Assembly: GCF_003331055.1 (NCBI RefSeq)
Contig: NZ_PUQD01000027.1
Coordinates: forward strand, 1-64,000
Source of the DNA: Pseudomonas sp. AFG_SD02_1510_Pfu_092
GTDB taxonomy: Bacteria > Pseudomonadota > Gammaproteobacteria > Pseudomonadales > Pseudomonadaceae
Direction of reading: 5' to 3'
Length of the DNA stretch: 64,000 nucleotides
Part shown: piece after piece, positions 43,493-53,462 of the stretch
Layout of the letters: each line of letters opens with the position of its first letter
How positions within the stretch are numbered: position 1 is the first letter of the stretch
The notes under the pieces: generated by a model
What the model was told of the DNA's origin: nothing
Database searches by the model: none
Seen by the model: only the letters and a program-made list of their open reading frames with translations
Translations under genes and position numbers: made by a program

Positions 43493-45934
43493 ATGCCTAG
43501 GCCAACACTGGATCAGTATAAACTTTACATGAAGGGTGGGCCGCGGACTTATGGCTGGGGGGTATTGTTGGTTTATGATCGTTTCAAAACCAACCGGCTG
43601 CTGGCTCAGGAACATATCGAGAATCTGGACCTCGGGCAGTGGATACCACCCGTCAATTTTGTTGAAGAGGTCGATGGGCTGACGACGACGGTGAGCAACC
43701 TTCAGTTGGACAGGCCGCGACTGTCCTTCGCGAATTCCAGCCTGGGCGCTTCCCGAGCCCGCTTGAGTATGAATGTTATTGGCGGCCTCATTACACAAGT
43801 GCGCCGACAGCCCGGCAGCGATCAGGATGAGCTCGTGAGCTACTCGCAGCTCGACCTGCTAACTGCACCAACGGTGCGCATGGATGTATTCCTCAACGAA
43901 AGCAACCAAGGTAATGTCAGCGAAGAAGGACGTGTGACATTTGACCTTGCCAAGGGGGCAAGTTACACGTTCGAAGTTTCATCGTGGAACGGTTTGAATG
44001 AAAAGCTGGGTGAGGCGATTTCAAAGCAGTTTCAGGGCTGGGCTGAAGAAGACAGGGTGTGGGAGCTCAATGTTCTAAAGCCGATAGATGGGCAGTTGAA
44101 TCCCACTGCCTTTGAAGTGCGCACCCATTCCTTTGCCAAGGCGCAACAGATTACCAATGCCACTCAGGATGAAAACGAAGAGGGGGCCGTTATCGTAGGG
44201 GTTGCGTTCGATGGAAAGATCGGTGGGGGCTTTCCTGGGCAGGATTCAGCCATGCCGTATCTGTTGCCAAGTCCCGCTAATGAGGGTGAGCAACAGTACT
44301 CGATGAACCTTATTTATAGTAATGAGGTTTGGTTAAAAGACGTATTGTTTGCGTTGATTGGGAAGTTCACAGGGCTGCAGAATCTGAAGATAGAACGTAA
44401 CCATTACGGATTCTATGGGGAGGTGACGGCGACTTTTGAGGTGTTTGTCAAGGGGGATACGGATACCACCGTTCGGCATTATTGGTTGTTCAATATTCAT
44501 GAATTTAAATGGCCCGACTTGACGCTTTATGGTGAGCTCAGGGTACAGCATCAAGGGGATTCGCTAACGATCGAACTGTCGGCTCGAACCGATGAAAAAG
44601 GTTATGTGGTTAAATTTTTGGAATGGGATGGAATTACAGTGATGCGTCCAAAGGGTCTCATCACGGCAAAGATGGAAGGTGGCTTACAGTTCAAATTGGC
44701 TACAGACGCCTCCAGGCTGGGAGAGATAGATGTTGTCGCAGATCCCGTCACGGCGAGCTACACCACTGAGTTTTGGGGGTCGGAATGGGATAAATATAAC
44801 GGCTACACAAAAGAGGCAGCTGAAGATTACGTGATGGTGCGGGTTCGAGAGGCGACGGACAAACTTTTACGCCAGTTCGATTCGCTTGCCGAAACGAAAA
44901 TCCCATTCAATTTGCTGCGTCTTAATGGCTTGCTGTTTCGTGGTGCGAATGTCGCCACGCCACGAACCCTGTTGTTACCCGGCGATCTTTCGCTATTGGG
45001 CGATCTGTCGCCGAAATTGACCACGTTTGCCATCGAGCCGCTGGAGAGTGTTGTCAGTACCGGCCAGGATAGTACGGTAACACTCAAGCTCAACCCTGCC
45101 CCGAGTGGGGCGGTGGACTGGCAGGTCAAGACGCTGGAAGGCGAAACAGTCGGAGCAGGTACTATCGTTAATGGTGTCTATACCCCGCCTGCTGCCGAAT
45201 CAATTAGCGGTACCTACAAACGTGTAATTGCTACGGCTACTGCTTCGGGAAGCACGAGCAGCGCACTTATTACCGTTGTGCCGAACAGCGTTTCTATATA
45301 CCCCTACTTCTTGATCGCCCAGTTTAAAAGCCCCGACAAACCCGCCCCACGCTATGTGTTGGTGGGCGGTGATATCAAGAATGAATTGGTCTGGTCCATG
45401 GACAGTGGCAGCAAGGGCAGTCAACGTCTACCTGTGGACGATGACAGCGACCTGGATATTCCAACGGACAAGAATGTTCGAATTTATGTCTCTCCGGAAA
45501 AAGAGCCGGGGCAAGCCGGTGAAGTGGAGGCGCTTGTTCATCTCGACAGGGTACAAGTTTCGGCAGGTGGGTTGACTCAGTGGATAGATGTCATCATTCC
45601 CTGGACGACCGCCAGCGCAAGAGTCAAATCTACAACGACATCGAACGGCGGCTTGCAGTTGGCGATCGTGTATGACAACGCGGAAACCGGAGAAGAAGAA
45701 CAACTCAAGCCTGAAGAGACCAAGTGGAAAGTACTTTTGGGCAAAAGCACTGTCGATCCACAAACCGGGATTTATCAACCCGCTGCTGACGAGGGGCCTT
45801 ATATCATCGTGGCAGGTCGCGAGACGCCTGCGGAGCGTATCGCAATTTGGGGATACAAGGTTCTGGTGCTGTCCGCAGATCCAAAGCGCGCTATTGCGCT
45901 TGCCCCCAACTCCGCCAAGGAGATCCAGCTATGA
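43493..45934 (+). CDS. large P47/OrfX-like (TULIP-type?) protein A
   Basis: 813 aa, no signal peptide or membrane helix. The N-terminal ~460 residues start with RTYGWGVLLVYDRFKTNRLL. That YGW plus 'xxxxNxLL' pattern is what I recall at the N-terminus of clostridial P47/OrfX proteins, which have lipid-binding TULIP folds. A shared motif SAMPYLLPSP follows near residue 260. The C-terminal part has two Ig/Big-like domains with the ending GVYTPPAA and GIYQPAADEG. GAGGAG lies 7 bases before the ATG. ATGA-coupled to gene B. GC is visibly lower than in the core genes. Function unknown; the P47 link is a hypothesis. Confidence 0.7.
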   Translation: MPRPTLDQYKLYMKGGPRTYGWGVLLVYDRFKTNRLLAQEHIENLDLGQWIPPVNFVEEVDGLTTTVSNLQLDRPRLSFANSSLGASRARLSMNVIGGLITQVRRQPGSDQDELVSYSQLDLLTAPTVRMDVFLNESNQGNVSEEGRVTFDLAKGASYTFEVSSWNGLNEKLGEAISKQFQGWAEEDRVWELNVLKPIDGQLNPTAFEVRTHSFAKAQQITNATQDENEEGAVIVGVAFDGKIGGGFPGQDSAMPYLLPSPANEGEQQYSMNLIYSNEVWLKDVLFALIGKFTGLQNLKIERNHYGFYGEVTATFEVFVKGDTDTTVRHYWLFNIHEFKWPDLTLYGELRVQHQGDSLTIELSARTDEKGYVVKFLEWDGITVMRPKGLITAKMEGGLQFKLATDASRLGEIDVVADPVTASYTTEFWGSEWDKYNGYTKEAAEDYVMVRVREATDKLLRQFDSLAETKIPFNLLRLNGLLFRGANVATPRTLLLPGDLSLLGDLSPKLTTFAIEPLESVVSTGQDSTVTLKLNPAPSGAVDWQVKTLEGETVGAGTIVNGVYTPPAAESISGTYKRVIATATASGSTSSALITVVPNSVSIYPYFLIAQFKSPDKPAPRYVLVGGDIKNELVWSMDSGSKGSQRLPVDDDSDLDIPTDKNVRIYVSPEKEPGQAGEVEALVHLDRVQVSAGGLTQWIDVIIPWTTASARVKSTTTSNGGLQLAIVYDNAETGEEEQLKPEETKWKVLLGKSTVDPQTGIYQPAADEGPYIIVAGRETPAERIAIWGYKVLVLSADPKRAIALAPNSAKEIQL

Positions 45935-48750
45935 ATGTCAACACAAAAGCGATGTTACTCGAAGCACTAGGTAAAGGGTCAGCCGTTTATGACTGGGGCG
46001 CAATCATGGCACTTGGGCGTGATACGGTCAACGCGCTGCTTCAGGCCAAATTTCTTGAACGCTTGAGCCAGACGGATTTTATTCAACCCATCACTGAAAC
46101 CTACTTCGTAGATGAGTCCAGAACTGAGCGGGTGGCATTCGATGAGCTGGTGTTTGGTCCGCCCTCCCTGTCATTCGAGCACGCCTCAGGCCATTCCGCC
46201 AGGGTACGTGTGCATATGGAGCTGATTGCCGGGCGTTGCACGAGCTGGTCGATGTTCCCCGGTGAGCCACATTACTTGCGTAGAAGCCATCAGCTTGCAC
46301 CAGGGCTTGGCAACCAGCTTGAGTTCATGGTCGATTTGATCGTGATGCCTGCCGAAGGGGCGGCAAGCAGGCAATTGCAGTTGGCGCTTGATCTGCGCAA
46401 TGCAACAGCGCCTACCTGCGCCCTTGGTCAGGGATCGGCAGAGCGTATGGGGCAGTTCATGCTGGAGCAGTTGCTGAGTCGGCCGGCTTTCGCTCAGCCT
46501 TTTTACTTCATGACCATTGCTCCGATTGGCAGCGAAGCCTTAACCGCGATAGATGTCACCCTTATTTCTCAGCGCGCGCCGGACGGCGCTGGCACTGGCA
46601 GTGTGCCTGAAGCTGATGGTGCCGTACTGCTGTTCATGCAATTGGCCGGTAGTGGCAACGCTGGATTTATCCCGGGGGCGATGCCCTACCTATTGCCACG
46701 CAAGGTTGACAGCATTGCTGAGAATACCGGTGCAGCCCTGTTGATTGGCAGGTTGAGAGCGCAGATTCGGGCAGAGCCCGCTCGCAGCCTATTGCCGCAA
46801 CTGGTTATGCCTGGTGGCGCCACCATCGCCATCGACGACGAGCATCAACCTCACGACCTGATCTGTTTTGGGGAACTCGAGGCAAGTGCCAGCATGGCTT
46901 GGCTTTCCCCTGGCATCAGTAGTATTGCCGCAGGTGAGAGTGTTGCGTTTTCTTCCAATGGGGCCCGGGTGTATGACTGGCAGGCTCGGGGTGTCAACAG
47001 CCCCCGATCAGCAGGCAGCATTTCCGAGCAAGGAAGCTACCACGCCAGGTCGATTGAAGCGTCTGGCAGCGCACAGCGCGTCACTGTGGTGACGGCAAAG
47101 GCGTCGCAGGCCGCTGATGCGCAATTGCGTGCAGCATTGGTAATCGAATCTGCGGAGCCGCTGACAGTATCGCCGCGTGTGGTTACCTGGTTTCGAGGCT
47201 ATGCCGACGTTGCCCTGCGCGCATCGGGTAGCAGCGCGCTTACGTGGAAGCTGCTGGGTGAGCGCATGGGGGACATCAGGCCTGATCCAGAAGACCCTCG
47301 TCGGGCGACGTTTACCCCTACGCCTCAGAATACCCCTTTCGTCCGGTTGCAGCGGATCGAAGTGAGTGATGGTAACAAGACTGGTCATGCCACCATCGTG
47401 TTGTTTGGGGTGGGCCCCAATTTGCAGGTCGAACCGTTCCCGCCTCCACGCCTGTCACCAGGCGCTTCCCAGCAGTTCAACCTGACGAATGGAGAACAGG
47501 CTGTCTGGGAAGTATTTGGCCCCGGCGCGATTGATTCTGCAACGGGAATGTACACAGCGCCGGCACAAACCAACGAAGAAGTCAGTGTCGTTGTGGCACG
47601 TGCTGAGCGCTTTGCCGGGGCGGTGGTCGTCGAGCACCATACCCCTGCGCCTGCGGCGGCCATGGCGCAGGAGGAACGGTGGAAAACCCTCAAGGAATTC
47701 AGCTTGAAGCGAAATAACCAGGCGCGAAATCAGGTGTTTGCCAATGGATTTCAGCAGGTCGGCGTAGACATCGTGATTGCCACCCATAGCTTCAAGGATT
47801 CGAACGGTGAAGAGGTGTGGGACCCGGTCAGTGATCTTGAACTGAGTACCTTGGTGCTCACTGACGAGATAAACAATCCCGTTCCTTATTTGACAGGGGA
47901 CGAGTTAGGTATTCCGGAAGGTAGCGAACATACCTGGATGGTCAGCAAGCGGCGCCACGCTATGTTTGACTATTACCCCACCGGCCAAACCGCAGAAGCG
48001 GAGCCCTTGTCCAGTGAGGCGGATGGCAAACGTACAGTCACTGTCTATGTGCACTCACGGGAAGCGGAAATAGCGAATTTCAGAGCCATGTTCCAAGACC
48101 ATAATCGAGGCTGGCATAGTTCGGTGGATGATGACGACGTCAAAGGTGAAATCCAGCTGGAAGGTGTGCAACTGCCGCTGAAAAGCCTGGATTATTTCAA
48201 ATGGCCGGAACAGGGCAAGCGCGTAGCGAATCAAGGCGGTGAGGATTACGAGGGCGATCGCTACAACTATTGGCACTCGACCACCGATTACTGGGAGTTG
48301 TCCGGTAACGGTATCAGTTTCGCTGATGTGGTGTTCGACTCCATGTCGATGGTCATGTGGGAGTCCGAGCAACTTGATGAGACCTTTGCCAGCTATACCG
48401 GGCTCGCCTTCAAACCTCGTCGGCCCGAGGAGGCGACGGAGATACCGCCAGGCGTGAACTATCAAGCGGAACTGCAACTGTTGGCCCAAGAGGATAGCGT
48501 GAATTATTCCGAGCTTGACTATGCCTTTAAAGGCCAGGAGGAGGTAACCGCCGGGGCGGTACTGGTGACATTGGACCGCACCTCAAAGCTTCCCTTCTGG
48601 GACGATCATGGAACGACCAAATACCGTGAGGTACTGAATAGCTCCGTTAAATTCACCGTGACTGACAACTACGGCAACAAGCACCCGTTGAGGCTGTTGT
48701 TTTCCGGTCTGGTAGACGCGCGCAACTACCTGGAACTCAAACTGCAATAG
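45931..48750 (+). CDS. large P47/OrfX-like (TULIP-type?) protein B
   Basis: 939 aa, no signal peptide. Paralogue of A: the start SAVYDWGAIMALGRDTVNALL aligns with A's YGW block, LSFEHAS with LSFANSS, and GAMPYLLPRK with SAMPYLLPSP. An Ig-like domain ends in GMYTAPAQ near residue 545. The last ~350 residues are unique to B and rich in aromatic and acidic residues. AAGGAG lies 8 bases before its ATG, which overlaps the stop of A. A terminator follows, so A and B form a unit. Role unknown. Confidence 0.7.
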   Translation: MNVNTKAMLLEALGKGSAVYDWGAIMALGRDTVNALLQAKFLERLSQTDFIQPITETYFVDESRTERVAFDELVFGPPSLSFEHASGHSARVRVHMELIAGRCTSWSMFPGEPHYLRRSHQLAPGLGNQLEFMVDLIVMPAEGAASRQLQLALDLRNATAPTCALGQGSAERMGQFMLEQLLSRPAFAQPFYFMTIAPIGSEALTAIDVTLISQRAPDGAGTGSVPEADGAVLLFMQLAGSGNAGFIPGAMPYLLPRKVDSIAENTGAALLIGRLRAQIRAEPARSLLPQLVMPGGATIAIDDEHQPHDLICFGELEASASMAWLSPGISSIAAGESVAFSSNGARVYDWQARGVNSPRSAGSISEQGSYHARSIEASGSAQRVTVVTAKASQAADAQLRAALVIESAEPLTVSPRVVTWFRGYADVALRASGSSALTWKLLGERMGDIRPDPEDPRRATFTPTPQNTPFVRLQRIEVSDGNKTGHATIVLFGVGPNLQVEPFPPPRLSPGASQQFNLTNGEQAVWEVFGPGAIDSATGMYTAPAQTNEEVSVVVARAERFAGAVVVEHHTPAPAAAMAQEERWKTLKEFSLKRNNQARNQVFANGFQQVGVDIVIATHSFKDSNGEEVWDPVSDLELSTLVLTDEINNPVPYLTGDELGIPEGSEHTWMVSKRRHAMFDYYPTGQTAEAEPLSSEADGKRTVTVYVHSREAEIANFRAMFQDHNRGWHSSVDDDDVKGEIQLEGVQLPLKSLDYFKWPEQGKRVANQGGEDYEGDRYNYWHSTTDYWELSGNGISFADVVFDSMSMVMWESEQLDETFASYTGLAFKPRRPEEATEIPPGVNYQAELQLLAQEDSVNYSELDYAFKGQEEVTAGAVLVTLDRTSKLPFWDDHGTTKYREVLNSSVKFTVTDNYGNKHPLRLLFSGLVDARNYLELKLQ

Positions 48751-48865
48751 CTTTTGCCAACCGCCCCGGCGTGGGTGTGCGGCGGCTGGACCGCCTTGGA
48801 TATGCAATTGCGACGATGATGGTGAGCCAGGCCATACAGCGCCACGTGTTTGAAAAAAAAGTGAC

Positions 48866-48892
48866 AAGGGGCTGCATTGCAGCCCCTTTTTT
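48866..48892 (+). terminator. rho-independent terminator after gene B
   Basis: AAGGGGCTGCA and TGCAGCCCCTT form a stem, followed by TTTTT, about 115 bases after the stop of B. Confidence 0.9.
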
Positions 48893-49014
48893 CATGGCGG
48901 CATGCAGGATTTCAGTCCCTTCGCACCTGATAAAAATGCCAGTTGTCATGGATTGGCGTAGCGCTTTAAATCTTGCTGAACAGTTTTCCGTCCGCTGAAT
49001 TAAGAGGGAACATC

Positions 49015-51033
49015 ATGAGTCGCCCCAGTCTGGAAAAAACTGCATCTGAACGTGTTCGTCAAGCTTATCGGCGCTTGGTCACGGCCTGGCAGATGCATCG
49101 TTCGCGCAACGCTAATTCAGGTTTGGCAGACTTGCAAATAGACGCGGCTCTCCTGGCAGATACAGCGAGGGGGCTGGTGTTCAGCAAGTACTTGAAAAGC
49201 GATGGGCCCGATTTCATTTTGAGTGTGCCGTCATGGCTATTCTCTGAAAGGGACAAGCTGCGTATTGAGCACTCGCGTGATGGTGTGGTCTGGACAGTGC
49301 TTCATGAAGAAATTGTAGCGTTCTATGATACTCCCATTCCTACGCCTTACCCCATTACGCTCGATAAGAACAAGGATCAGATGAAGTTGGAGGGGGCCAA
49401 CTATTTCAGAACCTGGATCGAGAACGACGTTGAAGATGTTTCGACCTCTGCTCCGCTGCCTCTGATTTTTGATCGTACACCGCCTTACGATCACGCCCCT
49501 CCTACTAAGTTATCGGACATCGCGGCGGTGACCGATGCGTCCTTGGCTGCCGCCGGTGACAAAGCCACTCTGACGTTACCAGGCTATTCGAACTGGGAGG
49601 CGGGGGATAGCGTTTTTGTGTACTGGATGAATAAACTTCCCGACGATTTTGGCGACTTGGACCCACCGGTCACGACAGTGGCGACCACCGGAAATGATCA
49701 GCCAGTGGAAGTTCCCGGAGATGCTATTCGTGCGGTGGGTGACGGCGGCGTGTTCGTCATCTACGTACTGGTTGACAAGGCAGGCAATGTCAGTGAGATG
49801 TCTGTATATACGAGCGTTGCCGTGGCGCTTGGCACGCTTCCCACTGTTTTCGACGATCCTGTCGTGCCGCTTGCCACGGCAGGAGACGGGTACCTGATCG
49901 ACCAGGCTGACGCCTACGCAGGTGTTGAGGTCTGGGTCCCTCTCTATGACGGCATGAAAGCAAGCGATTGGGTCGTCGTGCAATGGGGTAACTCGCCTTT
50001 ATCACCCGAAATGGTCGGCTCCGCTCCGGGTGATTACATCCGGGTTCGAGTGCCCAATGAGGTAATGCTGGCAGAGTATGGCAACGGCCCAGGCGCGGTG
50101 GAAACCGATGTCTCTTATACCTTGCGGCGCGGGACCCATCCGATGGGCGGAGCGGATACGACTATCAAAGTCGATTTTGAAACGCTGGATCCTGCCGGTC
50201 CTGACCCTACCTGGCCGCTGCCTATTCATCCTGGTTTGAAAGCGGCCGTTATCACCGGCCGGGTGAGCGGCAAAACCAATGAGCTGGATGGCACTGATGC
50301 AAATTCGCCTGCGGATCTGACGTTTGAGCTGTACAGTTTTGCCGAGGAGGGTGATGAACTGACCTTCTATTGGGCAGGTAAAGAAGCGGTAAATTACACC
50401 GTAGACAATACCGATAAACCAGGTGATGAAATTGGCCTGGAAGTACCTTGGGGCATTATCCACGAAGCCGGCAACGCCCCGGCTGTGCCTGTGGACTATG
50501 AGGCCAGGCGGGCTGGCGTGCACAACCCGGTGCGATCTGCCATCACCTCGGTCAACGTTGACGCCATTACCATTACTCCGGTAGAAGCAACGTTTGCTCA
50601 CCTGGTCAATGGTTTCGTCACCTGTGCCAGTATTCGGGCAACAGCAGCGCATCCGGATGGGCCCGCAGTCGAGGTGCTGATTCCAGACCTTACTGAATAT
50701 CAGCAATACAGTACGTTCAGCGAAGTTGTTATCCGGTGGTGGGTATATCGCGGGCGTAGTGATGATCAAGGTTTCGACATCATTGAAGAAGTAACGCTTG
50801 AAGAAACGATCACGCTGGACAGTGAGCATCCTGTTACCGGTTTTACCTGGCGTGTGCCTTATGAAGATAATGTTCTTCCCACTTACGATGGCAGCGACGA
50901 TCCGCTTTACACGCGCTCCAGAGCAAACGTCAAGTACACACTTAAGACGGCGAAGGGGGATGTAGCCTCCGATGACGGCAAGGTTACGCTTGCTTTCATT
51001 CCGGCGTCAGGCGTATGCGATCCCAACGGCTGA
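49015..51033 (+). CDS. Ig-like-repeat protein E
   Basis: 672 aa, no signal peptide. A charged N-terminal helical segment (about 1-45) is followed by 5-6 beta-sandwich domains of about 100 aa. Recurring marks are a VYWxxx strand (DSVFVYWMN, ELTFYWAG, VVIRWWVY), VPxxxI/V, and VDKAGNVSEMS, which matches DRAGNLSAFS in protein F. These are bacterial Ig-like repeats. GAGGG lies 7 bases before the ATG. Its own promoter region follows the A-B terminator. Function unknown; the repeats suggest binding or a structural role next to the autotransporter. Confidence 0.7.
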   Translation: MSRPSLEKTASERVRQAYRRLVTAWQMHRSRNANSGLADLQIDAALLADTARGLVFSKYLKSDGPDFILSVPSWLFSERDKLRIEHSRDGVVWTVLHEEIVAFYDTPIPTPYPITLDKNKDQMKLEGANYFRTWIENDVEDVSTSAPLPLIFDRTPPYDHAPPTKLSDIAAVTDASLAAAGDKATLTLPGYSNWEAGDSVFVYWMNKLPDDFGDLDPPVTTVATTGNDQPVEVPGDAIRAVGDGGVFVIYVLVDKAGNVSEMSVYTSVAVALGTLPTVFDDPVVPLATAGDGYLIDQADAYAGVEVWVPLYDGMKASDWVVVQWGNSPLSPEMVGSAPGDYIRVRVPNEVMLAEYGNGPGAVETDVSYTLRRGTHPMGGADTTIKVDFETLDPAGPDPTWPLPIHPGLKAAVITGRVSGKTNELDGTDANSPADLTFELYSFAEEGDELTFYWAGKEAVNYTVDNTDKPGDEIGLEVPWGIIHEAGNAPAVPVDYEARRAGVHNPVRSAITSVNVDAITITPVEATFAHLVNGFVTCASIRATAAHPDGPAVEVLIPDLTEYQQYSTFSEVVIRWWVYRGRSDDQGFDIIEEVTLEETITLDSEHPVTGFTWRVPYEDNVLPTYDGSDDPLYTRSRANVKYTLKTAKGDVASDDGKVTLAFIPASGVCDPNG

Positions 51034-51100
51034 GGAATATTTTCGATAGTCGACTCTGTGATAGAGAGTCAGGCGCAGTGTCAGGATATTCGCGGATATT

Positions 51101-51118
51101 TGTAGGATTAATCCTACA
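51101..51118. promoter_or_regulatory. 18-base perfect palindrome upstream of the autotransporter
   Basis: TGTAGGATTAATCCTACA, 105 bases before the autotransporter ATG. Its core TAGGATTAATCCTA agrees at 11 of 14 positions with my recollection of the RcsAB box, and its ends resemble the GacA box (TGTAAG-N6-CTTACA). Either would be a response-regulator site of the NarL/FixJ class. Confidence 0.6.
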
Positions 51119-51222
51119 TAAGGGTAGCTTTTTTCCTTGTAGCTTGCTCGCTACGGGTACGCGCTTGCGTGATTAGCCTTCACCAAGGCGGCGCCTGACC
51201 TTGTATTAGATGAGAGCTTAAT

Positions 51223-53412
51223 ATGAAGACCACGTTATTTCAGCGTAAGTTTTGCCGTGGCCTGGTGTATTGCGTAACGACCTTGCCCTTGGGGGTTTAC
51301 GGCGGCGATCTTTTGGCCGCTCAACAAATTATCGAGCGAGACACGGTCATTGATGGTTCCAATCCACTGGTCAGCTACCAGGTTGTGGGTAGCGCAACAC
51401 TGACCGCTAATGGTGCGGCTACTCAGCAGATTCATTTGCGCGAGGGAGGCGCGCTTGAATTCAACGGCAGTTCGATCGTTGCGGCTGACGATGGGGTGCT
51501 GATGGAGGGCAGTGCGAAAGCCATTATCAACGGCAGCACCATTACCAGCGACGATCGCGGCATCGTCCTGGCCCGGAGCAGTGCAGGCGGTTCGGCAGCC
51601 TGGCTCAGCGGCAGTACAGTGACCGGCAAGAATGGCGGCGCTACCGTTGCAAGCACTTCTGAGTTACACCTGCGTGGCAGCACGGTGCAGGGTACCGGCC
51701 CGGGCAGTGCCGGTGTGCGTATGTTCAATGGTTTGCTCGAAGCACAAGGCAGCCAGATCATCGGTGCGCAAGAGGGGATTCTGGTCAATGCCGATGGCAC
51801 TGCGGGCCAGGCTCGGATCGAACTGGACGGTTCGCAGGTGGTCGGCCAGGACGGCGCTGCCATTGTGGTAGCAGGCGGCCGGCCAGGCGCGGCAGCGGCA
51901 ACGATCACGGTCAGCAACGGAGCGCAACTGAGTGGCAGCAACGGCAACCTGCTTGAAGTGCGCAATGCGTCAACTGCCGAACTGATCGTCGAGAACAGCC
52001 ATCTGGAGGGCAACATCTGGGCTGAGCAGGGCTCCAACGCCGCCGTTACGCTCGACAAGCAAGCCACGCTTATCGGGCAACTGGACAATGTCGGCAAGTT
52101 GACCATCGGTAATCAATCGCGCTGGACCATGGTCGGTGATGCCAGCGTGGGTGATTTGACCCTCGATGGCGGCACGGTGCAGTTTGGCGAGCCCACGGCC
52201 TACCATCGCCTGACGCTGGACAGCTTGTCGGGTAACGGTACCTTCGTCATGGATGCCGATTTCGCCACCGGGCAAACCGATTTTCTCGATATCACCGGCA
52301 AAGCCAGCGGCAACCACGGTTTGTTGATTGGCAGTAGCGGGGCGGAGCCAAATCAGGAAGGCCAGCTTCACGTGGTGCATACCGGAGGTGGGGACGCCTC
52401 GTTCTCGCTGGTAAACGGGCCGGTGGACCTTGGGGCGTTTTCCTACGAGCTGATGCAGCGTGGCAACGACTGGTACCTGGATGGCTCACGCAAGATCATC
52501 AGCCCTGGTACACGCTCTGTATTGGCATTGTTCAATGCAGCACCCACCGTCTGGTATGGCGAACTGACTTCGCTGCGCAGCCGTATGGGGGAACTGCGTC
52601 TGGATGACGGCAAGGCCGGTGGCTGGATGCGGACATACGGCAATAAGTATGACGTGGCCGCCAGTTCCGGAGTTGCCTACAAGCAAACCCAGCAGGGGTT
52701 TTCCCTGGGGGCGGACGCGCCGCTGCCGGTGGGGGATGGCCAGTGGTTGCTGGGTGTGCTGGCCGGTCATAGTCGCTCGGACCTGGACCTGAGCGGCGGC
52801 ACCAGTGGCGAAGTCGACAGCTACTACCTGGGGCTTTACACGACCTGGCTCGATCGTGCCAGCGGCTACTACTTCGATGGGGTTGTGAAGTTCAACCGCT
52901 TCGACAGCGATTCAAAGGTTGCGCTGAGTGATGATACTCGGGCCAAAGGGCACTACGACAACCATGGCATCGGCCTGTCGGCCGAATTCGGCCGGCATAT
53001 TCAGCTGGAGCAAGGGTACTTCGTCGAGCCATTCACCCAGTGGTCTACTGCATACATTCAGGGCAAGGATTATCACTTGGATAACAGCCTGCAGGCCGAG
53101 GGGGACGCGGTGCGCTCTGTGATGGGCAAGGCAGGGGCAACGTTCGGCCGTAACTTCGAAGTGCAGAACGGACGTGTCATCCAGCCCTATCTGCGCGCAG
53201 CCTATGTTCACGAGTTCATCAACAACAACGATGTAAAGGTCAACCAGAATCGTTTTTCCAATGACCTTTCGGGCTCGCGGCTGGAGCTTGGTGCGGGCCT
53301 TGCGGTGGCGGTGGCAGAGCGCCTGCAAATGCACCTCGACCTCGATCACAGCCGTGGCGAGCACGTTGACCAACCCTGGGGTGTGAACCTGGGCGTGCGC
53401 TATAGCTGGTAA
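51223..53412 (+). CDS. type Va autotransporter with beta-helix passenger
   Basis: 729 aa. An extended, two-part N-terminus (MKTTLFQRKFCRGLVYC...) acts as the signal peptide. Residues about 45-420 are short repeats rich in Gly, Ser and Asn (SGSTVTGKNGG, RGSTVQGTGPG), typical of right-handed beta-helix passengers of the pertactin/AIDA type. The last ~280 residues are the barrel (from WMRTYGNKYDVAASSG), ending NLGVRYSW with an aromatic end residue. It exposes an adhesin-like passenger on the surface. No protease motif seen. The 18-base palindrome upstream is the probable control site. Confidence 0.88.
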   Translation: MKTTLFQRKFCRGLVYCVTTLPLGVYGGDLLAAQQIIERDTVIDGSNPLVSYQVVGSATLTANGAATQQIHLREGGALEFNGSSIVAADDGVLMEGSAKAIINGSTITSDDRGIVLARSSAGGSAAWLSGSTVTGKNGGATVASTSELHLRGSTVQGTGPGSAGVRMFNGLLEAQGSQIIGAQEGILVNADGTAGQARIELDGSQVVGQDGAAIVVAGGRPGAAAATITVSNGAQLSGSNGNLLEVRNASTAELIVENSHLEGNIWAEQGSNAAVTLDKQATLIGQLDNVGKLTIGNQSRWTMVGDASVGDLTLDGGTVQFGEPTAYHRLTLDSLSGNGTFVMDADFATGQTDFLDITGKASGNHGLLIGSSGAEPNQEGQLHVVHTGGGDASFSLVNGPVDLGAFSYELMQRGNDWYLDGSRKIISPGTRSVLALFNAAPTVWYGELTSLRSRMGELRLDDGKAGGWMRTYGNKYDVAASSGVAYKQTQQGFSLGADAPLPVGDGQWLLGVLAGHSRSDLDLSGGTSGEVDSYYLGLYTTWLDRASGYYFDGVVKFNRFDSDSKVALSDDTRAKGHYDNHGIGLSAEFGRHIQLEQGYFVEPFTQWSTAYIQGKDYHLDNSLQAEGDAVRSVMGKAGATFGRNFEVQNGRVIQPYLRAAYVHEFINNNDVKVNQNRFSNDLSGSRLELGAGLAVAVAERLQMHLDLDHSRGEHVDQPWGVNLGVRYSW

Positions 53413-53422
53413 ACGCTATGCG

Positions 53423-53443
53423 TGGAGGCTGCTAAAGCCTCCA
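53423..53443 (+). terminator. hairpin after the autotransporter
   Basis: TGGAGGCT, loop GCTAA, AGCCTCCA, starting 11 bases after the stop. There is no T tract, so it may slow rather than stop transcription into gene F. Confidence 0.45.
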
Positions 53444-53462
53444 TTGCCGGAGAGTGAAAACT

